Below, one piece after another: positions 47,156 to 58,381 of a stretch of 64,000 bases of DNA. This DNA comes from Lantana camara. Taxonomy: Eukaryota > Streptophyta > Magnoliopsida > Lamiales > Verbenaceae. The DNA lies in contig CM074855.1 of assembly GCA_037501455.1 (NCBI GenBank), forward strand, positions 27,305,001 to 27,369,000, in the 5' to 3' direction. Position 1 is the first letter of the stretch. The number at the start of each line of letters is the position of its first letter. Below the pieces are notes generated by a model. That model was given only the letters and a program-made list of their open reading frames with translations. It searched no databases and had not been told where the DNA came from. The position numbers were made by a program, and so were the translations under genes.

Positions 47156-47444
47156 CCATCTTGTTTAATTGGTTATGAGCGTAACCAGTCTATCCTTATG
47201 AGGGCGTCCCCCCAAGCGGAGTAGATTGCTGGCCAGCGTAACCCGTGAGAAGTATCAGCATACATCTATTAGGGGATTGCCAACCACGCTCATGAAAACG
47301 AGGGACATGGGACTTATCCATTCAAGCAACCAAAGAAACAGGAATATTAGAGAAATTAAAAAGATTATGTTACCGCTTACTTGTGATTGGAAGTACATAG
47401 AACCCGTCAAAGAGGGTTGTTACATCAGGGTTTGCAAAGAGCTT
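47156..47444 (-). other. Spacer between array 2 and the pol stop of element B
   Basis: About 290 bp without a supported gene. The short plus-strand ORF here overlaps pol and has no support. Confidence 0.5.
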
Positions 47445-50400
47445 TTAAACATAAAACCGCAGGAGGTTACATGCGTTCCAAGGGCGAGGCAAGCGCTCAC
47501 CTTGAAGTGTCTCCAGGGTGTAAGTGTTGTTAGCTCTGAGTTGTACGACCTTGAATGGGCCTTCCCAATTGGGGTCTAATTTCCCCCCGTGCCTAGACAC
47601 TTCCACTTTCTTCAAAACCAAGTCTCCCAGCTGGAAAGTTCTTTCCCTTACACGCTTGTTGTACTGTTGGGCCACAGAAGCTTTATAATGGTGGATCTTA
47701 GCCCAGGCTTTATCTCTCCTTTCATCCAGCAAGTCCAACTCCAAGCTCCTGTTGCCATCGTTGAGCTGAGGCTCGAAATAACCGATGCGAGCGGATTCGT
47801 TTACTATCTCCGCCGGTATCATTGCTTCTGATCCATAAACGAGCGCGTAAGGTGTTTCCCCCGTGGCCGCTCGTGGGGTAGTGCGATAAGCCCAAAGCGC
47901 TCCTTGCAGCTCTTCAGCCCATTCACTTTTCTTGCTCTCAAGCATGGTTTTCAGATGTTGCAAGATGATCCTATTGGTAACTTCTGCTTGCCCATTGGCT
48001 TGAGGATGTCCTACAGAGGTAAATCGCTGCTCGATCCCCAACTCAGAACACCATTCTCGCGTGTCAGCTGCTATGAACTGGGATCCGTTGTCAGAAATGA
48101 GCACCCTCGGTATACCGTACCTGCAAATGATGTTTTTCCAAATGAAGTCCCTCACAATCCTGAAAGTAATTTTTGCAACAGCTTCGGCCTCGGCCCACTT
48201 GGTGAAGTAATCGACGGCTAAAATGACAAACTTCTTTTGTCCCGCAGCCATGGGCAAGGGGCCCACGATGTCTATTCCCCACTGGTCAAAAGGCCAAGAG
48301 ACGTCTATTGGGATCATCTGTGCGGCTGGCAATTGAGGGAGATTTGAATGAAATTGACATTTAGGGCACTTCCTCGAGAATTCAATGGCATCTTGGAGTA
48401 CTGTAGGCCAATAAAACCCACTTCTCAGAACCTTTTTTGCCAAGATACGCCCTCCGGAATGATTCCCACAGCTTCCATTGTAGATGAGTTCAAGCGTCTC
48501 TTTCGCCTGCGAGGGCCTCAGGCATCTCATTGGGGGTCCTTGGAATGATTTCTTGAATAACCTCCCCTCGGGATCCAAAGCGAAACGAGGGGCCTTACTT
48601 CGGACTTTCCTAGCTTCCACCTTGTCAGTGGGGGGAATTCCATCCCTAAGGAAAACGACAATGTCGTCAAGCCAACAGGGCTCGTTTGGCTCGATCATGG
48701 CGATTATCTTGGTGGCGACCCTTTCCTTGATCAAGGGTTCCTCAGTTCTAACGAACGTAATAGAGCGTTCGGAAGTGCCCTCTAAAGCTGATGCAAACTT
48801 TGACAGAGCGTCCGCACGCTCGTTTTCTCCTCGGGGCACTTGAAGTAGATGAAATTCCTTGAACTTCCCAATGATTTCTCTGGCTTTACTTAAGTACTGA
48901 ACCATGGTGGTTTCTCGAGCCTCATAAGTTCCTTCAATCTGACTTGCAATTAACTGTGAATCCACATAAGCGGTGATTCTGGAGGCTCCATTCTGAAAAG
49001 CAATATTCAATCCTTGCACGAGGGCTTCATATTCGGCTTCGTTATTAGTGACTTGGAAATCCAGCTTGATTGCAAAGTCCAGTTCAATCCCATCGGGGTT
49101 TCTGAGGGCCACTCCTACTCCTCCCCCTTGAGAGGTTGAGGAACCATCTGTGTGCAGTACCCATAACCCCTCATTCTCCGCAACGGTGGGCTCTAAACCA
49201 AAGCGTTCGACCAATAAATCAGCTACAACCTGAGCCTGTACCGCGGTCCTGGGCTCGAAACATAAGTCGAACTGGCTCAATTCGATGGCCCATTTGATTA
49301 ATCTTCCGGACACATCTGGTTTGGACAACACTTGCTTCAAGGGTTGGTCGGTGAGAACCGTTATGGAGTGCGCTAGAAAGTAAGGTCTCAGCCTTCTTGA
49401 GGCGTTAATAAGAGCAAACGCGAATTTCTCAATCTCCAAATACTTCTTTTCGGCTCCTTGCAATGTTTTGCTCAGATAATAGACAGGTAAATGTTTCCGC
49501 TCCCGTACAGCGATCAGAACAGCGCTTGTGGCCTCGGAAGAAACGGAAAGATACATAAATAATCTCTCACCTTCGACGGGCTTAGTCAGCAGTGGTGCGC
49601 TCGATAAGTACGCCTCCATATCCTGCAGCGCCCTTTCGCATTCTTCTGTCCAAGCAAAGTTATGTGCGTTCCTCAAAATTTTGAAGAAGGGAAGGTTCCT
49701 GTCCGCCGAGCGCGAAATAAACCTGTTCAACGAGATGATTTTTCCTACTAGGACTTGCACTTCCCGCAAATTTCGAGGGGAGGGGATTTCCAAAATGGCC
49801 TTGATCTTCTCCGGATTGGCCTCAATTCCCCTCTGACTGACCATGTACCCTAAGAACTTTCCCCCTTGTACTCCAAAGGTGCACTTCGAAGGGTTCAACT
49901 TCATCCCATACTGACGCAAGATTGAAAAAGTGCGCTTGAGATCTTCCAAGTGGGAGTCCTGGCGCTCGCTCTTGACAATCATATCATCCACGTAAACCTC
50001 CATGGACCTTCCAATTTCTTTTTCAAACATCTTGTTGACGAGCCGTTGATACGTAGCTCCGGCGTTCTTGAGTCCGAAAGGCATGACTAAGAAGCAATAC
50101 ACCCCCAGATGGACAACAAACGAGGTTTTTGGGCGGTCTTCTGGGGCCATAAAGATCTGATAGTATCCCTGGAAAGCATCCATCATGCTCATGAGCTCGC
50201 AGCCAGCGGTCGAATCCACCAATTGGTCAATCCGAGGCAGCGGGTAAGGATCTTTAGGGCAGGCCTTGTTGAGATCAGTGTAATCGTTGCACATGCGCCA
50301 TTTATTCGTGCTCTTGGGTACCAAAACGACATTACACAACCATTCCGGGTACAAGATGGGCTCGATATATTGAGCCTCCAAGAGTTTATTAACTTCCTCT

Positions 50401-52376
50401 TCAATGACTTTCTTTCGAAAGCCATGTACATCCCGCTTTTTCTGCTTGATGGGTTTGAAAGAGGGATCCACATTAAGCCTATGGACAATGACGCTCGGGT
50501 CAATCCCTGTGAGGTCGGAGGCTTTCCACGCAAATACATCACTGTTTTCCCTGAGAAAAGCAATCATCATGATCTGAGAAGGCCCTGAGAGATTAGATCC
50601 TATCTGAGTAGTCTTATCCTTGTTTCCGGGCTCCAGCTCAATGGTAAGGAACTTCTCCGAGGGTTCGATCCTTATCTCAGGGCGAGGAAGTTCGAGCGCC
50701 CTCTTCTTTCCTGTCAAACGGTCACCGGGTGCTGGTTCACCCTCTCCTGGCTCGTCTCCTTCTGAGGACGATCCACCAACGGTCCCTGGTGGTGCACTTT
50801 CGAGGGGATTCTCCCCGTTGTCTCCCCTCTTCTTTTTGTTCTTCTTCTTGTTCAATTTCGCCATTTTCCGTGCTGGGCTGTCCTCATCTAGATTGGGGAA
50901 ATCCACTGACTTCTTGGTGGACCCAATTTGGAAGGTTTTCTCCGCTTTAGGCTTTCTGAGGGACAGCATGTAACATTCCCAAGCCTCTTGCACATTGCAC
51001 AGTACTTCTCCCACACCCTCGGGGGTGGGGAATTTAATCTTCTGGTGGTAGGTGGAGATGATAGCTTTGAAGTCCACGAGGGTCGGGCGCCCGATTATGA
51101 TGTTATAAGGAATGTCTATCTCCACAACTGCGTATGTTACCAAGAGCGTTTTGCGCTGAGGGGCTCGGCCGAATGAAGTAGCTAAGCGAATTTGCCCTCG
51201 TGGGACAACTTCAGAGCCTCCAAAGCCAATGAGGGCTGTTTTGAGAGGCTCGAGCGGAAGGTCAGCCTTCATCTTTAAGAACGTAGAATAAGGCAAAACA
51301 TTAACGGAGCTTCCACTATCCACCAACACCCTTTTTACAACATGATTATGAACATCTACACTAACCACCATGGGGCAATCGGAGGTTATACCCTCCCCAT
51401 GGGGTGTTACAATGTGCTCTAAATCCCTATCATCGAAGCCTATTACATCATTCTCTCTTGACCGTTGAGCGCTGGAACTCTGGATGGCATAGATGGGTTT
51501 AGGCATTGCTGGGCGTTGATTGTAGCTCCGGACATACCTCCGTCGGGAGGCGTTGGAATCCCCTCCTGACGAGCCTCCAGAGATCATATTTATGACCGCG
51601 AAAGGTTCGTTCTCTTGCTCAGGGGCTTTTCCTTTATTGCCCCGGCGGCTGCTGCTTTCAGGGGGTCCCCTACCCCTTGGGCTCCTCGATCGGGATGGGC
51701 TCCTTCTTCTTCCTCCAGCGCGCTCGTTCCAGCGTTCATCGTAGCGCTCGAGCACCCGGACGAATTCCTTCAGGTGGCCCCCTGCGACGAGCCTCTGAAT
51801 CTCAGCTTCCAACTGGCGACACTCATCCGTGTCGTGCCCCTTCTGCTTGTGGAATGCGCAGTATTTGTTCGAGCGCCTGAGCGAGTCCGTTTCCCTCATC
51901 TTGATGGGTCTTTTAAAGAGCTTTTTATCTGAGAGGTTGTAGACTTCTGAATTCGGCCTGGTGAACGGGATTCGCTCGAATCGACGAGGGGGCGGTGGCG
52001 ACCTTCTGCGCTCTTGAGGGCGCTCCTTCTTGATGGCCACATCCCGTCCCCGCTCGTGATGGGGTCGCTCGTTCCTGGCCGGACTGTGATGCCGGGGACC
52101 ATTCGTCCCATACATGTCTTCGAGCGCGAAGAACGGCTCGGCTACTTCTCTTAAGGCCATGAGGGTCCCAGGCCTCCTTTCCACAATGGCGTCGGCAAAT
52201 TTCTTGCTCACATACTGCTTGTGATCCACAGCCTGAAAGAGCACTGGGATCAAGAAATCCATTGAAGGCCTCTCCACCTGTAGGATCTCCTTGTTGAAGC
52301 GGGCGAAGAACGAGCGCAGAGATTCGCTCTTGCCTTGCACCACGTTGTACAGGGCAGTAGGTGCGGTGACTGGCTT
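47445..52376 (-). CDS. pol: Gag C-terminus and Pol polyprotein of element B, open from the gag frameshift to the stop
   Basis: A single frame of about 1,640 codons. Residue numbers count from the GTG codon at 52343, used only as a reference; there is no ATG, and translation must enter from gag. In order: end of the capsid domain (LRSFFARFNKEILQ); Cys/His knuckle CAFHKQKGHDTDEC near 158-171; aspartic protease with VDSGSSVNVLP near 340; reverse transcriptase with NDYTDLNKACP near 685 and active-site YVDDM near 783; Ty3 RNase H about 880-1045; archaeal-type RNase H starting LHTDGSST near 1060 and ending ENERADALSKFA near 1180; integrase zinc module (GNHSGGR...CPKCQFH) near 1290-1335, catalytic Asp in WGIDIVG, Asp in SDNGSQF, Glu in NGQAEVTNR; C-terminal WEGPF module near 1590. 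All catalytic residues visible are present. The dual RNase H marks the Tat lineage. Confidence 0.92.
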   Translation of the reverse strand, partial: KPVTAPTALYNVVQGKSESLRSFFARFNKEILQVERPSMDFLIPVLFQAVDHKQYVSKKFADAIVERRPGTLMALREVAEPFFALEDMYGTNGPRHHSPARNERPHHERGRDVAIKKERPQERRRSPPPPRRFERIPFTRPNSEVYNLSDKKLFKRPIKMRETDSLRRSNKYCAFHKQKGHDTDECRQLEAEIQRLVAGGHLKEFVRVLERYDERWNERAGGRRRSPSRSRSPRGRGPPESSSRRGNKGKAPEQENEPFAVINMISGGSSGGDSNASRRRYVRSYNQRPAMPKPIYAIQSSSAQRSRENDVIGFDDRDLEHIVTPHGEGITSDCPMVVSVDVHNHVVKRVLVDSGSSVNVLPYSTFLKMKADLPLEPLKTALIGFGGSEVVPRGQIRLATSFGRAPQRKTLLVTYAVVEIDIPYNIIIGRPTLVDFKAIISTYHQKIKFPTPEGVGEVLCNVQEAWECYMLSLRKPKAEKTFQIGSTKKSVDFPNLDEDSPARKMAKLNKKKNKKKRGDNGENPLESAPPGTVGGSSSEGDEPGEGEPAPGDRLTGKKRALELPRPEIRIEPSEKFLTIELEPGNKDKTTQIGSNLSGPSQIMMIAFLRENSDVFAWKASDLTGIDPSVIVHRLNVDPSFKPIKQKKRDVHGFRKKVIEEEVNKLLEAQYIEPILYPEWLCNVVLVPKSTNKWRMCNDYTDLNKACPKDPYPLPRIDQLVDSTAGCELMSMMDAFQGYYQIFMAPEDRPKTSFVVHLGVYCFLVMPFGLKNAGATYQRLVNKMFEKEIGRSMEVYVDDMIVKSERQDSHLEDLKRTFSILRQYGMKLNPSKCTFGVQGGKFLGYMVSQRGIEANPEKIKAILEIPSPRNLREVQVLVGKIISLNRFISRSADRNLPFFKILRNAHNFAWTEECERALQDMEAYLSSAPLLTKPVEGERLFMYLSVSSEATSAVLIAVRERKHLPVYYLSKTLQGAEKKYLEIEKFAFALINASRRLRPYFLAHSITVLTDQPLKQVLSKPDVSGRLIKWAIELSQFDLCFEPRTAVQAQVVADLLVERFGLEPTVAENEGLWVLHTDGSSTSQGGGVGVALRNPDGIELDFAIKLDFQVTNNEAEYEALVQGLNIAFQNGASRITAYVDSQLIASQIEGTYEARETTMVQYLSKAREIIGKFKEFHLLQVPRGENERADALSKFASALEGTSERSITFVRTEEPLIKERVATKIIAMIEPNEPCWLDDIVVFLRDGIPPTDKVEARKVRSKAPRFALDPEGRLFKKSFQGPPMRCLRPSQAKETLELIYNGSCGNHSGGRILAKKVLRSGFYWPTVLQDAIEFSRKCPKCQFHSNLPQLPAAQMIPIDVSWPFDQWGIDIVGPLPMAAGQKKFVILAVDYFTKWAEAEAVAKITFRIVRDFIWKNIICRYGIPRVLISDNGSQFIAADTREWCSELGIEQRFTSVGHPQANGQAEVTNRIILQHLKTMLESKKSEWAEELQGALWAYRTTPRAATGETPYALVYGSEAMIPAEIVNESARIGYFEPQLNDGNRSLELDLLDERRDKAWAKIHHYKASVAQQYNKRVRERTFQLGDLVLKKVEVSRHGGKLDPNWEGPFKVVQLRANNTYTLETLQGERLPRPWNACNLLRFYV

Positions 52377-53640
52377 TCAAAGAATTGAAGTGGTTAAGGA
52401 AAGCATGAGCCAGCTCTTCATATGAGTGAATCGAGCGCGGCGGCAGCCGTTTGTACCACTCCTGAGCCATTCCTACCAAGGAAGTGACGAAGACTTTCGC
52501 CCAATAGTTGCTGGAATGCTCGTAAAGGTGCATAAGATGCAAAAAATGATCCAAGTGTTCAGCTGGATCAGTTGTCCCGTCGTAACGGTTGATGGAAGTG
52601 GGGATTTTGGCCATGCCTGCTTGGGCCATCAAAACTTCCTCCACGAGGGGCGAGCCCCTCGCCAACGGGTGGTACTCATACGTGCCTAAGTTTTCCTCCG
52701 GCTCCTTGCGGCGGGGGACCTTTGGTGGGGGGTCCTTGGTACGGGTGCTTCTGGCGTCAACCCGTTCATCCCGACTAGGGGAGATCTGAGTTGAACGCCC
52801 TCGTGAGAGCTGTCCCACAATATCCTTTAGACCCTGCAGCTGGTCTTGCACAGCCGCGAGGATGTCAGGATTCACGTCTACTTGTCTGTCCCCTTGTCTG
52901 GGGGCTCGTGACCCTCTTCTGGAGACATGAGAGTCCCCTTCATTCTCGTTCACTCGTTCTGTGGGCTCTTTATTCCTGCCCATGGAGGGACGCTCGTTGC
53001 CCTCCTGTTGGGGCACTTCTCTGGCTGGTGGTGGTGGCGGTTGTGCCCTCAGGACAGCCTGGGCTTCTCTGAGGGGAAAGTTTTGTTGTCCGCCCAAAGG
53101 GGCTGCAACTTGAGTGGTCTGCCCAGAAGGAAAGTACATGGAGTGGAACCTCTCCCATGCTCCCTGGGCCGCCTGAACCTCACACTGGGCATAGAGAGCC
53201 CTCAACTGCTGGGTGGTTAGTGGAGGTAACTCCACTCCTTCAATCTCCCTGGGGACCACCACTGGGAGCTGGATCTGACCAGCATGATACGGCTGGACCG
53301 GCGGCATCATAACGGCCGGAGTGAGGGTATATCCGGGTGGGGGCATCATGTAACCCTACACTCCGAGGTTCATCTGGGGATGGACCCATGGGTTCTGAGC
53401 AGGCTGCGGAGGAGCAGAGAGAGAGACTCCTCCAGCGGCGGCGGGAATCGGCAGTGCCGGCGGTGTAGGTGGAGGTATTGAAGACTCTGCTTGTGGAGTC
53501 ACTCCTGCAGCGGGAGGTGCTCCGCCAACGGTGACGGAAGAAGGCGGGGCTCCACCAGTAGTGGTGGAGGGAATAATGATATTGGCATCCTGGGAGGCGT
53601 TATCTCCTCCTCCCACGGCTCCAGACCTTGTAGCGACCAT
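52370..53640 (-). pseudogene. gag: gag of element B, N-terminal part, with one nonsense codon and a frameshift into pol
   Basis: The frame begins at ATG 53640 (MVATRSGAVGGGDNAS), 67 bp past the primer site, after a frame-open leader. TAG at 53356-53358 interrupts it after about 94 codons. The same frame then continues (MMPPPGYTLTP...) through a Pro/Gln-rich part, a charged Arg-rich part and the capsid domain (NYWAKVFVTSLVGMAQEWYK, LAHAFLNHFNSLKA). Near 52370-52376 a single-base indel moves the reading to the pol frame. In intact relatives gag and pol are normally one open frame, so both lesions disable this copy. I see no programmed-frameshift signal at the junction. Confidence 0.85.
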
Positions 53641-53707
53641 GGCTGGAAAAGGTAAGAGTGTGCTTGCTCTTCTACCAACAAAAAGAAAGAAAGGGATAGA
53701 GGAACGG

Positions 53708-53726
53708 TTTCCCACAGACGGCGCCA
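53708..53726 (-). promoter_or_regulatory. Primer-binding site of element B
   Basis: Minus-strand TGGCGCCGTCTGTGGGAAA, 4 nt after the 5' LTR; identical in core to that of element A. Confidence 0.88.
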
Positions 53727-53730
53727 AAAA

Positions 53731-54540
53731 TGACGGGTTCAGAAATGGGTGGATCCGAATCCGATCACTTTATGATTTGTAATTGTGGAGGAAACCGCCG
53801 GAGATTCACCGGAGATGAGAGAGGGGGTTCTACCTGTTGGGACAAGCACAATAAAAGTCAGAAGGCCAAGCTGGGGGAACTGGGGGTGATACCCAGTTTG
53901 GCTCTCCGACGCTCAAGTCAGTTCAAGGTCTGAAGAAACGTAAGTTCAGTCACAGTTTTAGTGATGAAGAATGCTTACCAGTGTAGAAGATGACTTTAGC
54001 TATTTATAGTTGAGGGTCAAGGGCCCTTTGGTCATTTGCCTCAAGTGGTCCTGGCCGAATGTTGCCCTAACACGTGGCGCCGTGAGAGAGAAATCTAGGA
54101 GGAATCTTCTGCAAAAGCGGCCAAAAGTTGGTGCTGGCAACAGTGGCAGGTGCGCGGGCATGTACGTTGTGTCAGAGAGCCATTTGGGTGGTTGGTAACG
54201 AGGGCTTGAGAGCGCGCTCGTGACAACCTAGAGTATTGGAGCCAGGATATCCGTTGAGGGGAATGAAGGCTTTAGTTCAAGTGACGAGCCAATGGGGAGG
54301 CCACCCTGAGGGAGTGTGACGCTCGAAGAGGGCTCCCTTGGCACGTGGGCGTGCCAATCATACAGTATGAAGGACGCTCGTGAGAGCGACAGCGCTCGTT
54401 GGGCTTAACTCCTGAAGAAGGATTGCGCTTGTTGGGCTTAGCGCTCGTGAACTGATGGGTGCAACCTTGGGGAGACAGATGTCATCATCTCGGTGATGCC
54501 ACGTGTCCTAACTTGGGACGATCGTATTTTGACCCCATCA
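53731..54540 (-). repeat. 5' LTR of element B
   Basis: 810 bp, same length as the 3' LTR; minus-strand TATA box CTATAAATAG at 54000-54009. Followed by ACGTG, the target-site duplicate. Confidence 0.95.
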
Positions 54541-54545
54541 ACGTG

Positions 54546-55299
54546 AAAGAACCCTACCCGAATTTGAACCCGAAAATCCCAACCCGAACACTATTCGGGT
54601 CACCCGATAACCCGATCCGACCCCGAAACGTTTTTTTTTTTTTTAAATTCTAATTTATGTTTAAAGTATTTTAAAACTTGATAACAATATATAAAAATAT
54701 ATAGTTTGTAAGGTTTGACATAATTGCAATTAATATAAGATAAAAAAAATTAATACATAAATATTATTAAGTTCTAATTCTAAGTGTAATTATAACTAAG
54801 TTCTATATCAACTCTATTTAAATTCTTGTTTATCTAAATTCAATCAATAAGGTAATTATGTAAAATAAAAATTAGATACATAAACATTATTTAGATCGAA
54901 TAATATATTTTCTACTAAACTAATCATAATGCAATTCAAATTCTTTAAGTCCAAATAAATACATCTCTTTTTGTCCATAAACTCCGTTTAATTCTAATCA
55001 TATTACAGTCATATAAGTCTTTCTAATGAACAAAACTATGCAATTTAGACAAATTATATAATATTGACATTATAAATCACATTTTTCTCAGATAATAATC
55101 ACATGTTTATAGAAAAAAATATTTTACTAGCCCCTTTTTTTAATAGTCTATTATACTATATTATAAAAATACGAGTTAATTTTTGGATTTTTTTTAAAAT
55201 TTATTGACCGCCAAAATATCCTTACAATAATGATTGCCCACAAATTTGTTAGAATTGCAGTCTCGAGCCTGCGTTCTTTGATTGTCCCTTTGTGGGTAA
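54546..55299. repeat. AT-rich repeat copy 1, left of the minisatellite
   Basis: After CCCGAA-rich sequence (54550-54630), the segment 54640-55220 has two diverged relatives at about 57240-57800 and 57840-58315. Shared blocks include GATCGAATAATATATTTT and CACATGTTTATAGAAAAAA. No coding capacity. Confidence 0.7.
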
Positions 55300-57215
55300 A
55301 ATGAATCCAAATGTGTAAAATGGATCCAAAATGGGTAAAATATGGATTAAATTGATTAAAATGGGTAAAATGGATACAAGTAGGTAAAATAGATCCAAAA
55401 TGGGTAAAATGTGGGTAAAATTGATCCAAATGGATCAAAATGGATAAAATGGATCCAAAATGGGTAAAATAGATCCAAAATGGGTAAAATGAGTCCAAGT
55501 AGGTAAAATGGGTCCAAAATGGTTAAATTGGATCCAAATTGGTAAAATGCATCCAAGTGAGTTAAATACATCCAAGTAGTAAAATGGATCCAAATTGGTA
55601 AAATATGGATAAAATTAATTAAAATGGGTAAAATGGATCCAACTTGGTTAAATGGATCCAAGTAGGTAAAATGGATCCAAAATGGGTAAAAAATGGGTAA
55701 AATGGATCCAAGTAGGTAAAATGAACCTAAATGGACAAAATAGATCCAAAATGGGTAAAATGGATCCAAATGGATAAAATTGATCCAAAATGGGTAAAAT
55801 AGATCAAAATTGGTAAAATGAATCCAAATGGATAAATAGATCCAAAATGGGTAAATTGGATCCAAATGGGTAAAATAGATTCAAAATGGGTAAATGTGGG
55901 TAAAATAAATCTAAATGGATAAAATAAATTCAAAATGGGTAAAACGAGTTCAAGTGGGTAAAATGGATTCAAAATGGGTAAATTGGATCCAAATAGGTAA
56001 AATGGATCCAAGTGGGTAAAATGAACCAAAATGTGTAAAATGGATCCAAGTGGGTAAAATGAACCTAAATGCACAAAATAGATCCAAAATGGGTAAAACC
56101 GATCCAAATTGGTAAAATGGATCCAAATGGGTAAATGAATCTAAAATGGGTAAATTGGATCCAAATGGGTAAAATTGATTCAAAATGGATAAATGAGGGT
56201 AAAATGGATTTAAATGGATAAAATGAATTCAAAATGGGTAAAATGAGTTCAAGTGGGTAAAATTGATCCAAAATGGGTAAATTGGATCCAAATTGGTAAA
56301 ATGGATCCAAGTGGGTAAAATGAACCAAAATGGGTAAAATGTGGGTAAAATGAACCAAAATGGGTAAAATATGGGTAAATGCACAAAATAAATCCAAAAT
56401 GGGTAAAACGGATCCAAATTGATAAAATGGATCCAAATGGGTAAATGAATCCAAAATGGGTAAATTGGATCCAAATAGGTAAAATGGATTCAAAATGTGG
56501 GTAAAATGGATCTAAATGGATAAAATGAATCTAAAATGGGTAAAATTAGTTCAAGCGGGTAAAATGGATCTAAAATGGGTAAATTGGATCCGAATGGGTA
56601 AAATAGATTCAAGTGGGTTAAATGGATCCAAAATGGGTAAATGTGGGTAAAATGAATCTAAATGGATAAAATGAATCCAAAATGGGTAAAATTAGTTCAA
56701 GTGGGTAAAATGGATCTAAAATGGGTAAATTGAATCCAAATGGGTAAAATTAGTTCAAGTGGGTAAAATGGATCTAAAATGGGTAAAATGTGGGTAAAAT
56801 GAATCCAAGTGGGTAAAATGAACCTAAATGGGTAAAACAGATCCAAAAGGGTAAATGGATCCAAAATGGGTAAATTGAATCCAAATGGGTAAAATTGATC
56901 CAAAATGGGTAAAATGGATCTAAATGGATAAAATGGGTAAAATGGATCTAAATGGATAAAATGGGTAAAATGGATCTAAATGGATAAAATGGGTAAAATG
57001 GATAAAATAGATCCAAGTGGGTAAAATGGATCCGAACTGATAAAATGGATCCAAAATGGGTAAAGTGGATGCAAATGGGTAAAATGGATTCAAAATAGGT
57101 AAAATATGGGTAAAATGAATCTAAGTGGGTAAAGAGGTCAAAAACCAACCTAAAACAAGTAGAACGAGTCCAAAATAGGTCGAACAGGTTGAAAAATGGG
57201 TGAGATGGATAGGAA
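55300..57215. repeat. Minisatellite of about 1.9 kb, 20-bp unit GGGTAAAATGGATCCAAAAT
   Basis: Roughly 90-100 units of 16-21 bp with frequent variants (AATGGATAAA, GAGTTCAAGT, loss of whole segments). On the minus strand all frames stay partly open and give FYPFWIHFTHFGSILP-like strings; these are by-products of a unit without stops and not proteins. Higher-order blocks of about 300 bp repeat inside it (for example around 56040 and 56380). Confidence 0.92.
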
Positions 57216-58330
57216 TTTGGTTACAAGTCTAATCTTAATCAAATTCTAAATCTAACTCGAATAAATTGTATCCACATTAAAAACTTGTTTATAATCTTAA
57301 TTAAGAACTAATTCTAAGTGTAATTATAATTAAGTTTTATATCAACTCTATTTAAATTCTTTTTTATATAGATTTAATAAAATTTAATCAATATGGCAAT
57401 TGTGTAAAATGGTAAATTAGGTACATAAAATTATTTCGATCGAATAATATATTTTCTACTAAACTAATCATAATGAAATTCTAATTGTTTAACTTTAAAT
57501 AAATGCATCTCTTCTTGTCCGTAAACTTTTGGTTAATTCTAATCGTATTACAATCATGTATGTCTTTCTAATTAACAAAATTGTATAATTTAGACAAATT
57601 TATATAATATTAACATTATAAATCACGTTATTCTCAAATAATAATCACATGTTTATAGAAAAAAATTATTTTACTAACCATTATTTTAATATTCTATTTA
57701 TGTTATATTATAAAAATACGAGTTAAATTTTGAATTTTTTTTTTGAAATTTATTGGTCGCCAAAATATCCTTACAATAATGATTTCACTATTGTCTAATT
57801 AAGTTAATTATGTAAACCAATATGTATTATAAATTATTATTGAAATTTTATAAGTACTTAATTATGGATAAAAATTTGGTTACAAGTCTAATTTTAATCA
57901 AATTCTAAATCTAACACTAATAAATTGTATCCACATTAAAAACTGTTTTATAATCTTAATTAAGATCTAATTCTAAGTGTAATTATAATTAATTGTTATA
58001 TCAACTCTATTTAAATTCTTATTTATATAAATTTAATAAAATTCAATCAATAAGGCAATTATGTAAAATATAAATTAGATACATAATAATTATTTAGATC
58101 GAATAATATATTTTTTACTAAACTAATCATAATGCAATTCTAATTGTTTAAATTTAAATAAATACATCTCTTCTTTTCCGTAAACTCCGTTTAATTATAA
58201 TCATATTACAATCATGTATGTCTTTCTAATTAACAAAATTATATAATTTAGACAAATTATATAACATTAACATTATAAATCACGTTATTCTCAAATAATA
58301 AATTAATTATTATTTTTTAAGTGTATCTAA
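57216..58330. repeat. AT-rich repeat copies 2 and 3, right of the minisatellite
   Basis: Copies at about 57240-57800 and 57840-58315, in the same orientation as copy 1. The copy junctions contain GGTTACAAGTCTAATYTTAATCAAATTC. No coding capacity. Confidence 0.75.
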
Positions 58331-58381
58331 TTCTAAACCAATTATCATTTCATAAATTTTTATCTAATTATAATTAATACC

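Larger units (their letters stand above)
41874..54540 (-). mobile_element. Element B: complete Ty3/Gypsy Tat-lineage (Retand-like) retrotransposon with an antisense gene
   Basis: 12,667 bp bounded by 810-bp LTRs and the 5-bp duplication ACGTG (41869-41873 and 54541-54545). Minus-strand order: 5' LTR, primer site, gag, protease, RT, RNase H, archaeal-type RNase H, integrase, two tandem-repeat arrays, antisense three-exon gene, polypurine tract, 3' LTR. The LTRs differ at about six positions by eye, so the copy is young. pol is open but gag has one nonsense codon and one frameshift. It is the best-preserved element of its class here and the reference for element A. Confidence 0.95.

Noticed and set aside
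55151..57148. Long minus-strand ORFs with FYPFWIHFTHFGSILP-like repeats
   Set aside because: They arise from a stop-free 20-bp minisatellite unit read in shifting frames. All have the same composition and none has an independent start, domain or promoter.
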